From Flavobacterium sp. SUN046 (lineage in GTDB: Bacteria; Bacteroidota; Bacteroidia; Flavobacteriales; Flavobacteriaceae), in assembly GCF_028867965.1 (NCBI RefSeq), contig NZ_JAPQNT010000008.1, positions 62,001-126,000 on the forward strand: a stretch of 64,000 nt of DNA, in the 5' to 3' direction. How positions within the stretch are numbered: the stretch's first letter is position 1; each line of letters begins with the position of its first letter. Positions 26,199 to 36,190 of the stretch are shown here, piece after piece. A model generated the notes under the pieces. It was not told the origin of the DNA. It saw only the letters and a list, made by a program, of their open reading frames with translations, and did no database searches. The position numbers and the translations under genes are program-made.

Positions 26199-27626
26199 AT
26201 GAGTTTAAAAAGTAAAGTAAAACATGGTTTGAAATGGACGTTTATAGATCAAGTCCTATCACAAATCATTTTTTTAACTTTTAGTATTTTTCTTGCCAGA
26301 ATTTTGACACCATCAATGTTTGGCATTGTTGGAATGGTTACCATATTTTCTAATTTTGCTATTATTTTTATAGACTTAGGTTTTAGTGCAGCATTAATTC
26401 AAAAAAAGGAAGTTACTCAATCTCATTTTTCATCAGTTTTTTGGCTCAATCTTGCAATTGGATTTTTGATGTATTTGCTTTTTTTTATTAGTTCACCTTT
26501 CATAAGCAAATTCTACAATCAACCTGAATTAATTCTTTTAATTCGTATTATTTGCTTGTCTTTTATAATAACCTCTTTATCATCGGTTCAAGCTAATATC
26601 CTAATTAAAGAATTGCAGTTCAAAAAAAAGGTTATCATAAATTGGATAGCTATGTTAGTTGGTTATTTAGTAGCTTTCATTATGGCTTATAAAGATTATG
26701 GTGTTTGGTCATTAGTAATAATGACATTAACAACTTCAATTTTAAATACAATTTTTTACTGGATAGCTTCTAAATGGGTTCCTTTATTTATATTCGAATG
26801 GAAAAAAATTAAAGAACTATCCAATTATGGATTAAATTTTTTGGGAGATACTAGCGTCAATTATTGGTCGAGAAACTATGACAACTTTATTATTGCTAAA
26901 ATGTTAGGAAGTAATGATTTAGGGATTTACTCGAGAGCTTACTCGCTAATGTTACTTCCATTACGAAATATTTCTACAATAGTTACCAAAGTGATGTTCC
27001 CAGCGTTTTCGCAAAAGCAAGATAATATTGAGTTATTAAAAAAATACTATTTGAACATTATTAAATATATAGCATTAATTACATTTCCTTTAATGATAGG
27101 ACTTTCACTAGTTTCAAAAGAATTTGTTTTATTGTTTTTTGGCGATAAATGGTCCAAAATGATTCCAATACTTTCAATATTAAGTGGATTGGGTGCAATT
27201 CAATCAATAATATCACTAAATGGATTGATTTATAACTCCTTGGGAAAAGTAAATATTGCATTTAAAGTTTCAATCCTTTCCAATATAGTATTGATAATTG
27301 GTTTTTCAATTGGAGTAAATTATGGAATAATTGGTGTTTCCTACAGTTACTTAATTTCAAGTGCATTGCTATTTGTACCAATATATAAAATGGCAATAAA
27401 ACAATTAAGTGTTTCTTTATTGGAAGTCTTTTTAGTTTTAAAGAGTATTCTCTTTGCTACACTTGTAATGGCTATAGCCTTATTATTATTTAATATTTTT
27501 TTTGAATTATCTTTACTAATTAGTCTGATTGTTAAAGTTTTAATTGGATTTATATTTTACATTTCTGTATTGATATTATTTGAGAAAGAATTATTCTTAA
27601 ATTTAAAAAGTAAATTGAACTCTTAA
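26199..27626 (+). CDS. wzx: Wzx-type lipid-linked oligosaccharide flippase
   Basis: The 475-residue protein has about 14 predicted membrane segments and the MOP-superfamily start of TuaB/WzxC-like proteins: GLKWTFIDQVLSQIIFLTFS, then LTPSMFGIVGMVTIFSNFA and IDLGFSAALIQKK. A cytoplasmic loop with NFLGDTSVNYWSRNYDNFII is also typical. It would flip lipid-linked repeat units across the inner membrane for a Wzy-dependent polysaccharide. It lies among the glycosyltransferase genes, and Wzc and Wza homologues lie at the far end of the region. Confidence 0.88.
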   Translation: MSLKSKVKHGLKWTFIDQVLSQIIFLTFSIFLARILTPSMFGIVGMVTIFSNFAIIFIDLGFSAALIQKKEVTQSHFSSVFWLNLAIGFLMYLLFFISSPFISKFYNQPELILLIRIICLSFIITSLSSVQANILIKELQFKKKVIINWIAMLVGYLVAFIMAYKDYGVWSLVIMTLTTSILNTIFYWIASKWVPLFIFEWKKIKELSNYGLNFLGDTSVNYWSRNYDNFIIAKMLGSNDLGIYSRAYSLMLLPLRNISTIVTKVMFPAFSQKQDNIELLKKYYLNIIKYIALITFPLMIGLSLVSKEFVLLFFGDKWSKMIPILSILSGLGAIQSIISLNGLIYNSLGKVNIAFKVSILSNIVLIIGFSIGVNYGIIGVSYSYLISSALLFVPIYKMAIKQLSVSLLEVFLVLKSILFATLVMAIALLLFNIFFELSLLISLIVKVLIGFIFYISVLILFEKELFLNLKSKLNS

Positions 27627-27635
27627 AGTAACTCA

Positions 27636-28283
27636 ATGAATAAAAAATTACAAAAAATATACGCATCAACTATCCATTTATTTAAGTATGACAACTTTAT
27701 TGTTAATATTAAAACTAAAGGAGTCAGAAAACAAATGAGTAGAATTTTATTATTTGGAAATTGCGGATATTCAATTCATAAATCTGCACAGATTAACCTC
27801 AAAAACGGACATTTTGCTGTGAACAGATGTATTACTAAAAAAGACCCTTTTATAGGTAATATTGAAATGTATCCAAATTCAGAAATTAACGCACAAAATA
27901 CTTTTTTCATTCATAGCGGTTGTGATGTTATGGTTTTCAATAACGCAAAGCTTAATTTAGGAAGTGGTTATATCAATAGATATTGTAAAATTAGATGTTA
28001 CAATTCCATTACAATTGGCGATAATGTTGCTATCTCAGAAAATTTTTCAATTTGGGACAGCGATGCTCATTCAATAGTGGGAAAAGAACACTTAAAGACT
28101 CAACCAATTTTTATTGGAAATAATGTTTGGATAGGCACTAACGTTACTGTTTTAAAAGGCGTTACCATTGGCGACGGCGCAATAATTGCAGCTGGAGCAG
28201 TAGTAACAAGAGATATTCCTTCCAATTGCTTAGCGTCTGGAATTCCAGCTAAAGTGATTAAAGAAAATGTAAAATGGAAATAA
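27636..28283 (+). CDS. Hexapeptide-repeat acyltransferase (left-handed beta-helix)
   Basis: The 215-residue protein shows the isoleucine-patch repeat pattern: [20 protein letters not shown] with a catalytic-type His in DAHSI, then [20 protein letters not shown] and [20 protein letters not shown]. These are typical of the WcaF/VatD-like O- or N-acetyltransferases. It probably acetylates a sugar of the repeat unit. The N-terminal ~70 residues are less conserved and look like an elongated strand region. Ten bases follow the flippase gene, so it is likely cotranscribed. Confidence 0.82.
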   Translation: MNKKLQKIYASTIHLFKYDNFIVNIKTKGVRKQMSRILLFGNCGYSIHKSAQINLKNGHFAVNRCITKKDPFIGNIEMYPNSEINAQNTFFIHSGCDVMVFNNAKLNLGSGYINRYCKIRCYNSITIGDNVAISENFSIWDSDAHSIVGKEHLKTQPIFIGNNVWIGTNVTVLKGVTIGDGAIIAAGAVVTRDIPSNCLASGIPAKVIKENVKWK

Positions 28284-28296
28284 TAAAAATGAGTAA

Positions 28297-29238
28297 ATGT
28301 TTTCAGTAATTATTCCATATTTTAACAAAGCCAAATACATTAAAAGATGTATTAATTCGGTATTGAATCAATCAATTACCAACTACGAAATTATTATTAT
28401 TGACGATGGTTCAACCGATGAAGGATTGGCTTTTTTAGCGGATATAAATTCAGATAAAATTGTACTTATCAGTCAACTTAATAAAGGTGTTTCAGAAGCT
28501 AGAAACATCGGAATAAAAACAGCTAAAAATAAGTTTATTGCCTTTCTCGATGCAGATGATTGCTGGCACACAAGTTATCTTGAAAAAGTAAAACAACTAA
28601 TTGATATTGATAATAATGTTAAAATAATTGGATGTAATTATTCAAGAGATAAAGTTTTTTTAATAAAAGAAATTAATGATATTGACTATTATAAATTTGA
28701 TAACTATTTTAAAATTGCCATAAAAAACACGTTTTTTACATCATCGTCAACAGTTATTGAATCAAGTTTTTTTAAACAAAATAATGGCTTTAATTCGTTG
28801 TTAAAAAGTGGTGAAGACAGCGATGTTTGGTTCAGAGCAGTTGCTAATGGCGGAAATGCTTATTATATAAAAAACACATTAGTTTATTATTCAAATGAAG
28901 ATGAAAATCAAGCTACTAAAATTAAACATAACATTGAAAATACTCTAGTCGGCAACATAAATGGCATGTATAATGACACATTAAAAACTTTAAATAACAA
29001 GAATTTTAGTAAATTTGTCTCTATGTATGTTTATTTTAATTTGTATCCATACTATTTTGATAAGCTATACAATAAAGAAGCTAAAATGGTTTTAGAACAA
29101 AATAAATTTCATTTTTTTTGGCTTCATTTAGTGTATTGGATGCCTGTTTCAATTGGAAAAAAAATACTTCAATCTAACAACTATAATAATCTTATCAGAT
29201 TATACTTAAAATTTTGCATTAGATACATTTACACTTAA
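28297..29238 (+). CDS. Family 2 glycosyltransferase
   Basis: The 313-residue protein opens with the classic GT2 (GT-A) pattern: FSVIIPYFNKAKYIKRCINS, then EIIIIDDGSTDEG, GVSEARNIGI and FIAFLDADDCWH, whose DAD is the metal-binding DxD-type motif. A later GEDSDVWFR segment is the usual ED-type catalytic-base region. It acts on nucleotide-sugar donors in the cytoplasm. The stop is followed after one base by the next glycosyltransferase. The sugar transferred is unknown. Confidence 0.9.
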   Translation: MFSVIIPYFNKAKYIKRCINSVLNQSITNYEIIIIDDGSTDEGLAFLADINSDKIVLISQLNKGVSEARNIGIKTAKNKFIAFLDADDCWHTSYLEKVKQLIDIDNNVKIIGCNYSRDKVFLIKEINDIDYYKFDNYFKIAIKNTFFTSSSTVIESSFFKQNNGFNSLLKSGEDSDVWFRAVANGGNAYYIKNTLVYYSNEDENQATKIKHNIENTLVGNINGMYNDTLKTLNNKNFSKFVSMYVYFNLYPYYFDKLYNKEAKMVLEQNKFHFFWLHLVYWMPVSIGKKILQSNNYNNLIRLYLKFCIRYIYT

Positions 29239-29239
29239 A

Positions 29240-30313
29240 ATGAAAATAATAAGACTTACAACTTTATTGGATTTTGGCGGAATTGAATCAAAAATGGCAA
29301 ATTTATCCTCAGTATCAGATGATAATGAATGGATTTTTTGTTCGTTGGGTAGAGGAGGAACTGCCGAAAATCAAATAACTCAAAACAATAAAAAAGTAGT
29401 TTGTTTTAATTATGATTATAAAATACCTTCACTAATTACTATTATAAAATTATTCTTTTATTTCAAAAAAAATAAGCCACAAGTTTGTCATTCAGCTGGT
29501 TCAGAGGCTAATTTCCATGGAGTAATTGCTGCCAAATTAGCAAGAGTTCCTATGGTTATTTCTGAAGAGATTGGAATTCCTAGTCATAGTAAATTAGCAA
29601 GATTTATTTTTAATTTTGTATACAAATTATCTGATTTTGTAGTTGGTGAATCACAAAATGTAGTTGATAATTTAAAAAGCAATTATTCAATAAATCCTGA
29701 GAAATTAAAAGTTATTTCCAATTTTGCACTTTTTAAAAACTATTCAACCTTTAATTTTGAAAACAAAAGTGATGTATTTAAAATTGTATCTGTTTCTCGA
29801 TTAGAATATGTAAAAAACATTGAAGGCATTATCAAAGTTATAGATAAATTTAATTCCCAAAAAATTAAAATTAAATACACCATTGTTGGCGATGGAGCTT
29901 TAAGTAATGAATTAAAAGAATTAGTGAATCAACTAAATTTGCAAAACTGTATTGAATTTGTCGGATTTCAACAAGAAACTCAAAAATATTATTTGAGTTC
30001 AGATTTGTTTGTTTTAAACTCCTTTTCTGAAGGATTTTCTAACTCGTTACTTGAAGCAATGTATTACAAAAAAATGTGTATTACAACCAATGTTGGTGCA
30101 TCGTTAGAAATGATTCAAAATGATAAAAACGGTTGGATTATTCCAGTTAATGATGAGCATGAATTGTATGAAAAAATTAAAAACTGCATGCAGTTAAATT
30201 CAGAAACTAGAGAAAATATTGAAGATAATGCTCAAAAGACAGTCATAGAAAATTATTCTTTACAAAATCATGTCGAAAAATTAATACAGTTATACAACGC
30301 TAAAAATGATTAG
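29240..30313 (+). CDS. Family 4 glycosyltransferase
   Basis: The 357-residue GT-B protein has an N-terminal LLDFGGIESKMANL (donor/acceptor loop), and a C-terminal half with FKIVSVSRLEYVKNIEGIIK, YTIVGDGALSNELKEL, NCIEFVGFQQE and SFSEGFSNSLLEAMYYKK, which holds the E-x7-E motif of GT4. It overlaps the next gene by eight bases. It would add a sugar to the growing polysaccharide unit; the specificity is not evident. Confidence 0.9.
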   Translation: MKIIRLTTLLDFGGIESKMANLSSVSDDNEWIFCSLGRGGTAENQITQNNKKVVCFNYDYKIPSLITIIKLFFYFKKNKPQVCHSAGSEANFHGVIAAKLARVPMVISEEIGIPSHSKLARFIFNFVYKLSDFVVGESQNVVDNLKSNYSINPEKLKVISNFALFKNYSTFNFENKSDVFKIVSVSRLEYVKNIEGIIKVIDKFNSQKIKIKYTIVGDGALSNELKELVNQLNLQNCIEFVGFQQETQKYYLSSDLFVLNSFSEGFSNSLLEAMYYKKMCITTNVGASLEMIQNDKNGWIIPVNDEHELYEKIKNCMQLNSETRENIEDNAQKTVIENYSLQNHVEKLIQLYNAKND

Positions 30314-31445
30314 AGTATTAAATATCGTTGAGACAATCAATTCTGGCGGTGTAGAAAGAAGAAGATTGTCTATGGCCAAATTATTAGATAAATCTGAATT
30401 TGAATTAAAAATTATATGTACAAATGCTGTTGGAGATTTTCCTAAGGAATTCAAGAAATATGGTGTCGAATTAATTGAAATTGGAGATTTAAAATCAATC
30501 TTCAGTTTTAAACAATATTTGAAAGTAATCAAAGTGATTAATTTGTTCAAGCCACATATAATTCACGGAGCTGTTTTTGAAGGCGTTACTCTTGCAGCAT
30601 TAACAGGATTTTTTAAGCGAGTACCAGTAGTAATTATTGAAGAGACATCTGATCCTCAAACTCGCAGTTGGAGAGGAAATTTATTCATGAAAATTTTCGC
30701 AAAATTATCCAATAAAGTAATTGGTGTTTCGCCAGCATCTACAGGTTATTTAATTCATAAATTAAAAATTAATCCTAAAAAAGTTGTTTTAATAAACAAT
30801 GGAGTTGCACAACCGAATATTAGTAATGAAGAACAGATTATAATTTTAAAACAAGAATTAAATATTAAAAAGAATGAAATTGTTATTGGCTCGATGGGAA
30901 GAATGGACTCTGATCAAACTAAGCGATTCTCAGATTTGATAAAAGCATTTGCAATTTTAAATAAAAATGAATTTTTTGTTAAATTATTGTTGGTTGGAGA
31001 TGGTAAAGAAAAAGCAAATTATGAACAACTTGTTAAAGAACTTTCTATTGAAAAGAATGTAATTTTTACTGGATATCAAAATGATGTCCATTCGTATTTT
31101 TCGATAATTGATATTTTTTCTTTAGTATCATCTCATGAGTCGTTTGGGTTAGTTTTAGCCGAGGCAATGTTACATAGAATCCCCATTGTAGCGACTAAAG
31201 TCGGCGGAATGCAATATATTGTTGATGATGAAATAACCGGATTTTTAGTTGAGAAATACAATATTTATGCCATTGAAAATAAGTTGAAGTTATTGTGCGA
31301 AGACAAAAATTTAAGACTTAAGATGGGACAATCGGGCTACGAAAAAGCGTTAAAAAATTATACCGAAGAACAATATGTTATGAATATTCAAAATTTGTAC
31401 TTTTCACTAAGAAAACAAAAAGTTATCAAATTATTATCTTTATAA
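30306..31445 (+). CDS. Family 4 glycosyltransferase
   Basis: The 379-residue GT-B protein resembles its upstream neighbour in plan: VETINSGGVERRRLSMAKLL, HIIHGAVFEGVTLAALTG, IGSMGRMDSDQTKRFSDLIK, KLLLVGDGKEKANYEQL, and SSHESFGLVLAEAMLHRIPI with the GT4 E-x7-E pair. Its start overlaps the previous stop, which suggests translational coupling. The pair may have arisen by duplication, but they are clearly diverged. Donor sugar unknown. Confidence 0.9.
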   Translation: MIRVLNIVETINSGGVERRRLSMAKLLDKSEFELKIICTNAVGDFPKEFKKYGVELIEIGDLKSIFSFKQYLKVIKVINLFKPHIIHGAVFEGVTLAALTGFFKRVPVVIIEETSDPQTRSWRGNLFMKIFAKLSNKVIGVSPASTGYLIHKLKINPKKVVLINNGVAQPNISNEEQIIILKQELNIKKNEIVIGSMGRMDSDQTKRFSDLIKAFAILNKNEFFVKLLLVGDGKEKANYEQLVKELSIEKNVIFTGYQNDVHSYFSIIDIFSLVSSHESFGLVLAEAMLHRIPIVATKVGGMQYIVDDEITGFLVEKYNIYAIENKLKLLCEDKNLRLKMGQSGYEKALKNYTEEQYVMNIQNLYFSLRKQKVIKLLSL

Positions 31446-31691
31446 TTTCACCTATTTCCTATAGAATTTAGACGTTATTTTTGAGAAAAAAAGTAACGTG
31501 TTTAAATTTAAATCATTTCTTTTCTCAAGAACATTTTTCAATTTAAAAAATGAAAAAGCATCTGATGTTGTATTCAAAACGAATGCACTTATTACTTTTT
31601 TATTTTCTTCAATAATTTTCAATCCATCTTTTTTAGTAAAGAAATTGATTGAAAATGATTTAAAAAATTCTAACTGTAGCATTTAATCATC
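31446..31691. other. 246-bp gap with ambiguous short ORFs
   Basis: Two overlapping frames are open here: minus-strand 31452-31682 (76 codons) and plus-strand 31498-31686 (62 codons, GTG start). Both are Phe/Lys/Ile-rich, as any open frame in such AT-rich DNA would be, and neither shows a recognisable domain. This gap interrupts an otherwise tightly packed gene run. It may hold an eroded gene or a promoter. Confidence 0.35.
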
Positions 31692-32801
31692 ATGAACGAT
31701 AAAATTTATCTTCCTGGTTTAAATGGTATTAGAGCAATAGCTGCACTATCGGTAGTCTTTAGTCACATCAATAATCGATTGGATTATTTTAAATTACCTA
31801 AAAGACAATTGCTTGATTTGGCAAATTTTGGAGTAACCATTTTCTTTACTTTAAGTGGTTTCCTAATTACTTATTTACTACTAAAAGAAAAAGAAAAAAC
31901 AGGAACAATTGATGTTAAAAAATTTTACATCAGACGCATATTGCGCATTTGGCCTTTGTATTTCATCTACTTAATTATTGTGATTTTTTTTAACGGAATT
32001 TCAACAGTTCAGTGGCCTATTATTTTTGTTTTACTAATGATTCCTAACCTAAGAAACTCTTTTGCCGGAATAACTAACATTGCGGTTGGAAACCACAATT
32101 TAACCTACATGACAGGCCATTATTGGTCTTTGGGAGTAGAAGAACAATTTTATGCCTTTTGGCCTTGGATTATAAAAAAATCAAAAAAAATACTGGAAGT
32201 TTTAGTTTTGTTTCCATTGGTTTATTTAATTATAAAAATTGTTTTAAGATTGTTTCATGCACCAGCCGGAATAATAACTTTCTTCAATTATACTCGATTT
32301 GGCTGCCTTGCTATTGGTGCATTAGGTGCTTATTTATTTTTTAATAACAGTATGAAATTTAAATATTGGTTTACTACTAAAATATTTGAAATTTCTGCTT
32401 GGATTTTATTGTTATTTGTTGCCTTTAATAAATTTCATTTAACCTCTATTGTTGACCATGAAATAATTGCAGTAGTGACTTTAGTTATTATCATGAATCA
32501 AATAAATAATCCTAGGAAAACCATAAACCTTGAGAATAAAGTATTTGATTTTTTGGGTAAAATTTCATTCGGAATGTATGTTTATAATCCGTTAGTGATC
32601 TATCTAATGGCATTTATTATCAATCCTTTTATTATTGAAAATATACTTTTAAAGCAAGTACTTATATATGTCCTTGTTGTTCCAGCAGTTGTTTTAACGG
32701 CATACTTGTCCTATGCCTATTTTGAAAAAATATTTTTAAAGTTAAAATACAATTACGCTATAGTTGAAAGTGCATCAAGCAAATTTGAATTTGAAAATTA
32801 G
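31692..32801 (+). CDS. Membrane acyltransferase, OafA/NodX family (acyltransferase 3)
   Basis: The 369-residue protein has about ten membrane segments. LPGLNGIRAIAALSVVFSHI with the catalytic-type His, FGVTIFFTLSGFLITYLLL, the KFYIRRILRIWPLYF segment and the HYWSLGVEEQFYAFWP motif are all typical of the family. Such enzymes O-acetylate sugars of surface polysaccharides using cytoplasmic acetyl-CoA. It follows the gap after the second GT4 gene and is one base from the next transferase. Confidence 0.92.
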   Translation: MNDKIYLPGLNGIRAIAALSVVFSHINNRLDYFKLPKRQLLDLANFGVTIFFTLSGFLITYLLLKEKEKTGTIDVKKFYIRRILRIWPLYFIYLIIVIFFNGISTVQWPIIFVLLMIPNLRNSFAGITNIAVGNHNLTYMTGHYWSLGVEEQFYAFWPWIIKKSKKILEVLVLFPLVYLIIKIVLRLFHAPAGIITFFNYTRFGCLAIGALGAYLFFNNSMKFKYWFTTKIFEISAWILLLFVAFNKFHLTSIVDHEIIAVVTLVIIMNQINNPRKTINLENKVFDFLGKISFGMYVYNPLVIYLMAFIINPFIIENILLKQVLIYVLVVPAVVLTAYLSYAYFEKIFLKLKYNYAIVESASSKFEFEN

Positions 32802-32802
32802 T

Positions 32803-33993
32803 ATGAAAAATATTCTATTTATAACATGGGAAGGACCACAAACCAATTATATGGAAGGATTGTTTTTGCCAATTTTTAATGAAATTCAAAAAACTTCTGA
32901 TTACCAATTTCACATCATTCAATTTACTTGGGGTTCAACTAAAAACGAAGTCAAATTAAAGCAAAAAGCCGAAAATTTCAATATTTTTTTTACCAAACAC
33001 AATGTTCTTAGAACACCAAATGTCTTAATCGGTAGCCTAATTACGATTAATAAAGGAATAAAATTCATAGAAAAATATATTGCAATAAATACGATAGACA
33101 TTGTAATCCCAAGAAGTACTATGCCTTCAATAATGGTAAATCGTATTAAGAATAGAAAATTCAAATTGATTTTTGATGCGGATGGTTTACCACTAGAAGA
33201 GCGCGTTGATTTTTCGGGATTATCACCTGATAGTTTTCAGTATAAATTCTTGAGAAAAGAGGAAACTAAAATGTTAAATAATGCTGATTTTGTTTTAACA
33301 CGATCCAAGAAAGCTATAAAAATTCATTTATCAACCATTGATGAAACTAATCATGAAAAATTTTCAGTAGTAACAAACGGTAGAGATGTAAACTTTTTTA
33401 AACCCAACACTGACTATCGAAATAGTGTTAGAAAAGAATTAAATGCAAGTGATGAGACCAAAGTTTTTGTTTACAGTGGTTCGCTTGGCCCACAGTATGG
33501 ATGGAATGAAATGATGATGATTTTTGAAGAATTTCTAAAAAGAAATACAAATTCAAAATTTTTAATTCTTTCAGGAAATTTAGAATATGCATTAGCTAGA
33601 ATTCCAATTCATCTTAAAGAGCATTTGATTTTAAAAAATGTTGCATTTGAAGAAGTTCCGAAATACTTGAGTGCTGCAGATGTGGCTTTTGCAATGCGAG
33701 AACCAAAATACAGCATGACAGGAGTGGCGCCAATCAAAATTGGAGAATACCTTCTAATGGGAATTCCAATTATTGCATCCAAAGGTATTGGAGATTCTGA
33801 AAAAATTTTAAAAGAAAATCCAAATTGTTTTCTCTTTAAGCATCAATCAGAACACAGCCTTGAAAAAGCTTTAATTTTTATTCAAAACGTAGATGATACT
33901 TCTCGTGAAGAAATTAGAGCTTTTGGTGTTGATTTTTTCTCTTTAGAAAAAAGTGCTTTAACCTATGTCGAATCATTAAACTTAATACAATGA
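32803..33993 (+). CDS. Family 4-like glycosyltransferase
   Basis: I take the ATG at 32803, directly after the previous stop codon; an in-frame upstream start at 32764 would overlap that gene by 38 bases. The ~396-residue GT-B protein begins MKNILFITWEGPQTNYMEGL and contains LIFDADGLPLEERVDFSGL, FSVVTNGRDVNFFKPN, VFVYSGSLGPQYGWNEMM and VAPIKIGEYLLMGIPIIASK. It overlaps the following gene by four bases (ATGA), indicating coupling. Sugar specificity unknown. Confidence 0.85.
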   Translation: MKNILFITWEGPQTNYMEGLFLPIFNEIQKTSDYQFHIIQFTWGSTKNEVKLKQKAENFNIFFTKHNVLRTPNVLIGSLITINKGIKFIEKYIAINTIDIVIPRSTMPSIMVNRIKNRKFKLIFDADGLPLEERVDFSGLSPDSFQYKFLRKEETKMLNNADFVLTRSKKAIKIHLSTIDETNHEKFSVVTNGRDVNFFKPNTDYRNSVRKELNASDETKVFVYSGSLGPQYGWNEMMMIFEEFLKRNTNSKFLILSGNLEYALARIPIHLKEHLILKNVAFEEVPKYLSAADVAFAMREPKYSMTGVAPIKIGEYLLMGIPIIASKGIGDSEKILKENPNCFLFKHQSEHSLEKALIFIQNVDDTSREEIRAFGVDFFSLEKSALTYVESLNLIQ

Positions 33994-35117
33994 GAGTTAT
34001 TTATCTAACAAAATACAGCATTAACGGCGCTAGTAGTCGATTGAGAAGTTATCAATATTTTCCTTTGTTAGAAAAAGAGAATATAAATGTAACGGTTAGC
34101 CCTTTTTTTAATGAAAAGTATCTTAAAAATTTATATTCTGGGAAAAAAACTTCTGTGGTGCAATTATTAAATTTTTATGTAGTGCGATTTTTCACACTTT
34201 TTACTTTATTCAAATATGATAAAGTTGTTATCGAAAAAGAGCTCTTTCCATATTTTTTTAGTTGGTTTGAAAAAATACTATCCGTCTTTAATATTAAATA
34301 TATCGTTGACTATGATGATGCTATTTTTCATAATTATGATTTGAATCCTAATAAGTTGATTGCTTTTTTTCTTAAAAACAAGATATATAATGTCATGAAA
34401 TACAGCGATTGTGTAATTGCAGGTAACGATTATTTAGCTTTAAAAGCAAAACAATCAGGGGCAAGAAAAGTTGTACTTTTACCAACAGCAATTAATTTAG
34501 ATAAATACAGAATCAAAGAAGATTCAAAAAATAAAACTGTAGTTATTGGATGGATTGGAACACCGTCAACCTTTAAATACATTAAAAAATTTGAAACAAT
34601 TTTTTTGAAATTAAAAAACATTTATGATATTGAATTGCATATTGTTGGAGCAAAAAAAGACGGTCAATGTTGTAAAGAAATAAAGTTTTTCGATTGGTCA
34701 GAAGAGAGCGAAGTTGATTTAATTAGTAAATTTGATATCGGAGTAATGCCTTTGGAAAATACACCATGGGAATTAGGAAAATGTTCTTATAAATTAATTC
34801 AATACATGGGTTGCGGAATTCCTGTTATAGCTTCGTCTGTTGGAATGAATAAAATTGTTGTTGTTAATAATGTAAATGGTTTTTTGGTAAATAATGATTA
34901 TGATTGGATTCAAAAATTAAGTAAACTTATAATAGACAAGGATTTGAGAGCAAATCAAGGCGCAATTGGAAGAATAATGGTTGCTGAAAAGTTTTGTTTG
35001 CATAACAATATTTCAACATTGCTTACATTGATAAAAGATGAAAAAGAAGTTGTTAACAAATCTTATACTACTATAAAAACTCCTATTACTATTGAAGAAT
35101 TAAATATTTTAAATTAA
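33990..35117 (+). CDS. Family 4-like glycosyltransferase
   Basis: The 375-residue protein has the N-terminal TKYSINGASSRLRSYQYFPL pattern (SSRLR motif), then DYDDAIFHNYD (a frequent marker of these Bacteroidota GT4 enzymes). The C-terminal domain has VVIGWIGTPSTFKYIK, FDIGVMPLENTPWELGKCSYKLIQYMGCGIPVIAS and VNGFLVNNDYDWI. It is translationally coupled to the gene before it. It is one of at least five glycosyltransferases in this cluster, suggesting a repeat unit of four or five sugars (inference). Confidence 0.87.
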   Translation: MRVIYLTKYSINGASSRLRSYQYFPLLEKENINVTVSPFFNEKYLKNLYSGKKTSVVQLLNFYVVRFFTLFTLFKYDKVVIEKELFPYFFSWFEKILSVFNIKYIVDYDDAIFHNYDLNPNKLIAFFLKNKIYNVMKYSDCVIAGNDYLALKAKQSGARKVVLLPTAINLDKYRIKEDSKNKTVVIGWIGTPSTFKYIKKFETIFLKLKNIYDIELHIVGAKKDGQCCKEIKFFDWSEESEVDLISKFDIGVMPLENTPWELGKCSYKLIQYMGCGIPVIASSVGMNKIVVVNNVNGFLVNNDYDWIQKLSKLIIDKDLRANQGAIGRIMVAEKFCLHNNISTLLTLIKDEKEVVNKSYTTIKTPITIEELNILN

Positions 35118-35139
35118 TGAAAAGCAAAATTAAAAAATA

Positions 35140-36183
35140 ATGATTGAAGGGTCGAAAAGTAATTATTTGAATATTTTACAAATATTTAGAGGCATTGCAG
35201 CTTTAATGATTGTTTTTCATCATACGATAGGATCGATAAAATTTTATCATAAAATTGATTTTCCTTTTTTTAATTTACTGGGTTTATTTAGTAAATATGG
35301 TGTTGATTTCTTTTTTATTTTATCAGGATTTATAATTTCTTATGCTACTTATTATAAATACAAAGAACCTAATTCTTTTACAAAATACATTAAAAACCGC
35401 CTGATAAGAATTTATATTCCATATCTTCCAATAGGTATTTCAATATTGGTTTTATATTCAATTTTACCTAATTTTTCAAATGCTACAAGAAACATAAGTA
35501 CGTTAACCTCAATTACACTAATACCCGATGGAAGTCCCGCATTATCGGTTGCATGGTCACTTTCTTACGAATTATGTTTTTACTTTTTATTTAGCCTATC
35601 TTTTATTTCTAAAAAAATTTGGTATATCTTTTTAATTGTTTGGTTTTCTGCAATTTTAGCTGTGAATTATTATTTTACTGAAATATTTAAGTTATTCAAT
35701 AATCCTTTTTTAACTGTTTTATTATCAGCTTATAACATCGAATTTATCTTCGGATTTTTTTTAGCAATGATTATACTTAAGAAGATTAAGCTAAATTTAA
35801 AATTAATGTTGTCTCTACTATTTATAGCAACAGCATCTTCATTTTATTGCATTTTAACAAACTATTCTCTTTTTTATTTTTCAAATAATCTACTATTTAT
35901 TTTTATATCATTCATAATTATTTATCTTGCAATTACATATGACAATAAAAGAATAAAAAAAACAGCATTATTTATGCTCATTGGTAACGCATCGTATTCT
36001 ATTTATTTAATTCACAATCCATTACAAATGTTGTTAGTTCGATTTATGCCTAAAATAAATTCATGCTTTGGTGTAGCTTTTGTGTCAATTTTTGTAATGA
36101 TAATTGCTTGTTTATATGGATATTTGTATTATTTAATCTTTGAAAAAATTGTGCTCCAAAGAATAAAAAAAATGTTTTTATAA
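35140..36183 (+). CDS. Membrane acyltransferase, OafA family (second copy)
   Basis: The 347-residue protein has about ten membrane segments and acyltransferase 3 markers: LQIFRGIAALMIVFHHTIGS (His-containing catalytic segment), KYGVDFFFILSGFIISYAT, KNRLIRIYIPYL and VAWSLSYELCFYFLFSL. It differs from the first copy at 31692, so two separate O-acyl modifications are likely. The next gene begins eight bases downstream. Confidence 0.9.
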   Translation: MIEGSKSNYLNILQIFRGIAALMIVFHHTIGSIKFYHKIDFPFFNLLGLFSKYGVDFFFILSGFIISYATYYKYKEPNSFTKYIKNRLIRIYIPYLPIGISILVLYSILPNFSNATRNISTLTSITLIPDGSPALSVAWSLSYELCFYFLFSLSFISKKIWYIFLIVWFSAILAVNYYFTEIFKLFNNPFLTVLLSAYNIEFIFGFFLAMIILKKIKLNLKLMLSLLFIATASSFYCILTNYSLFYFSNNLLFIFISFIIIYLAITYDNKRIKKTALFMLIGNASYSIYLIHNPLQMLLVRFMPKINSCFGVAFVSIFVMIIACLYGYLYYLIFEKIVLQRIKKMFL

Positions 36184-36190
36184 TCACACC

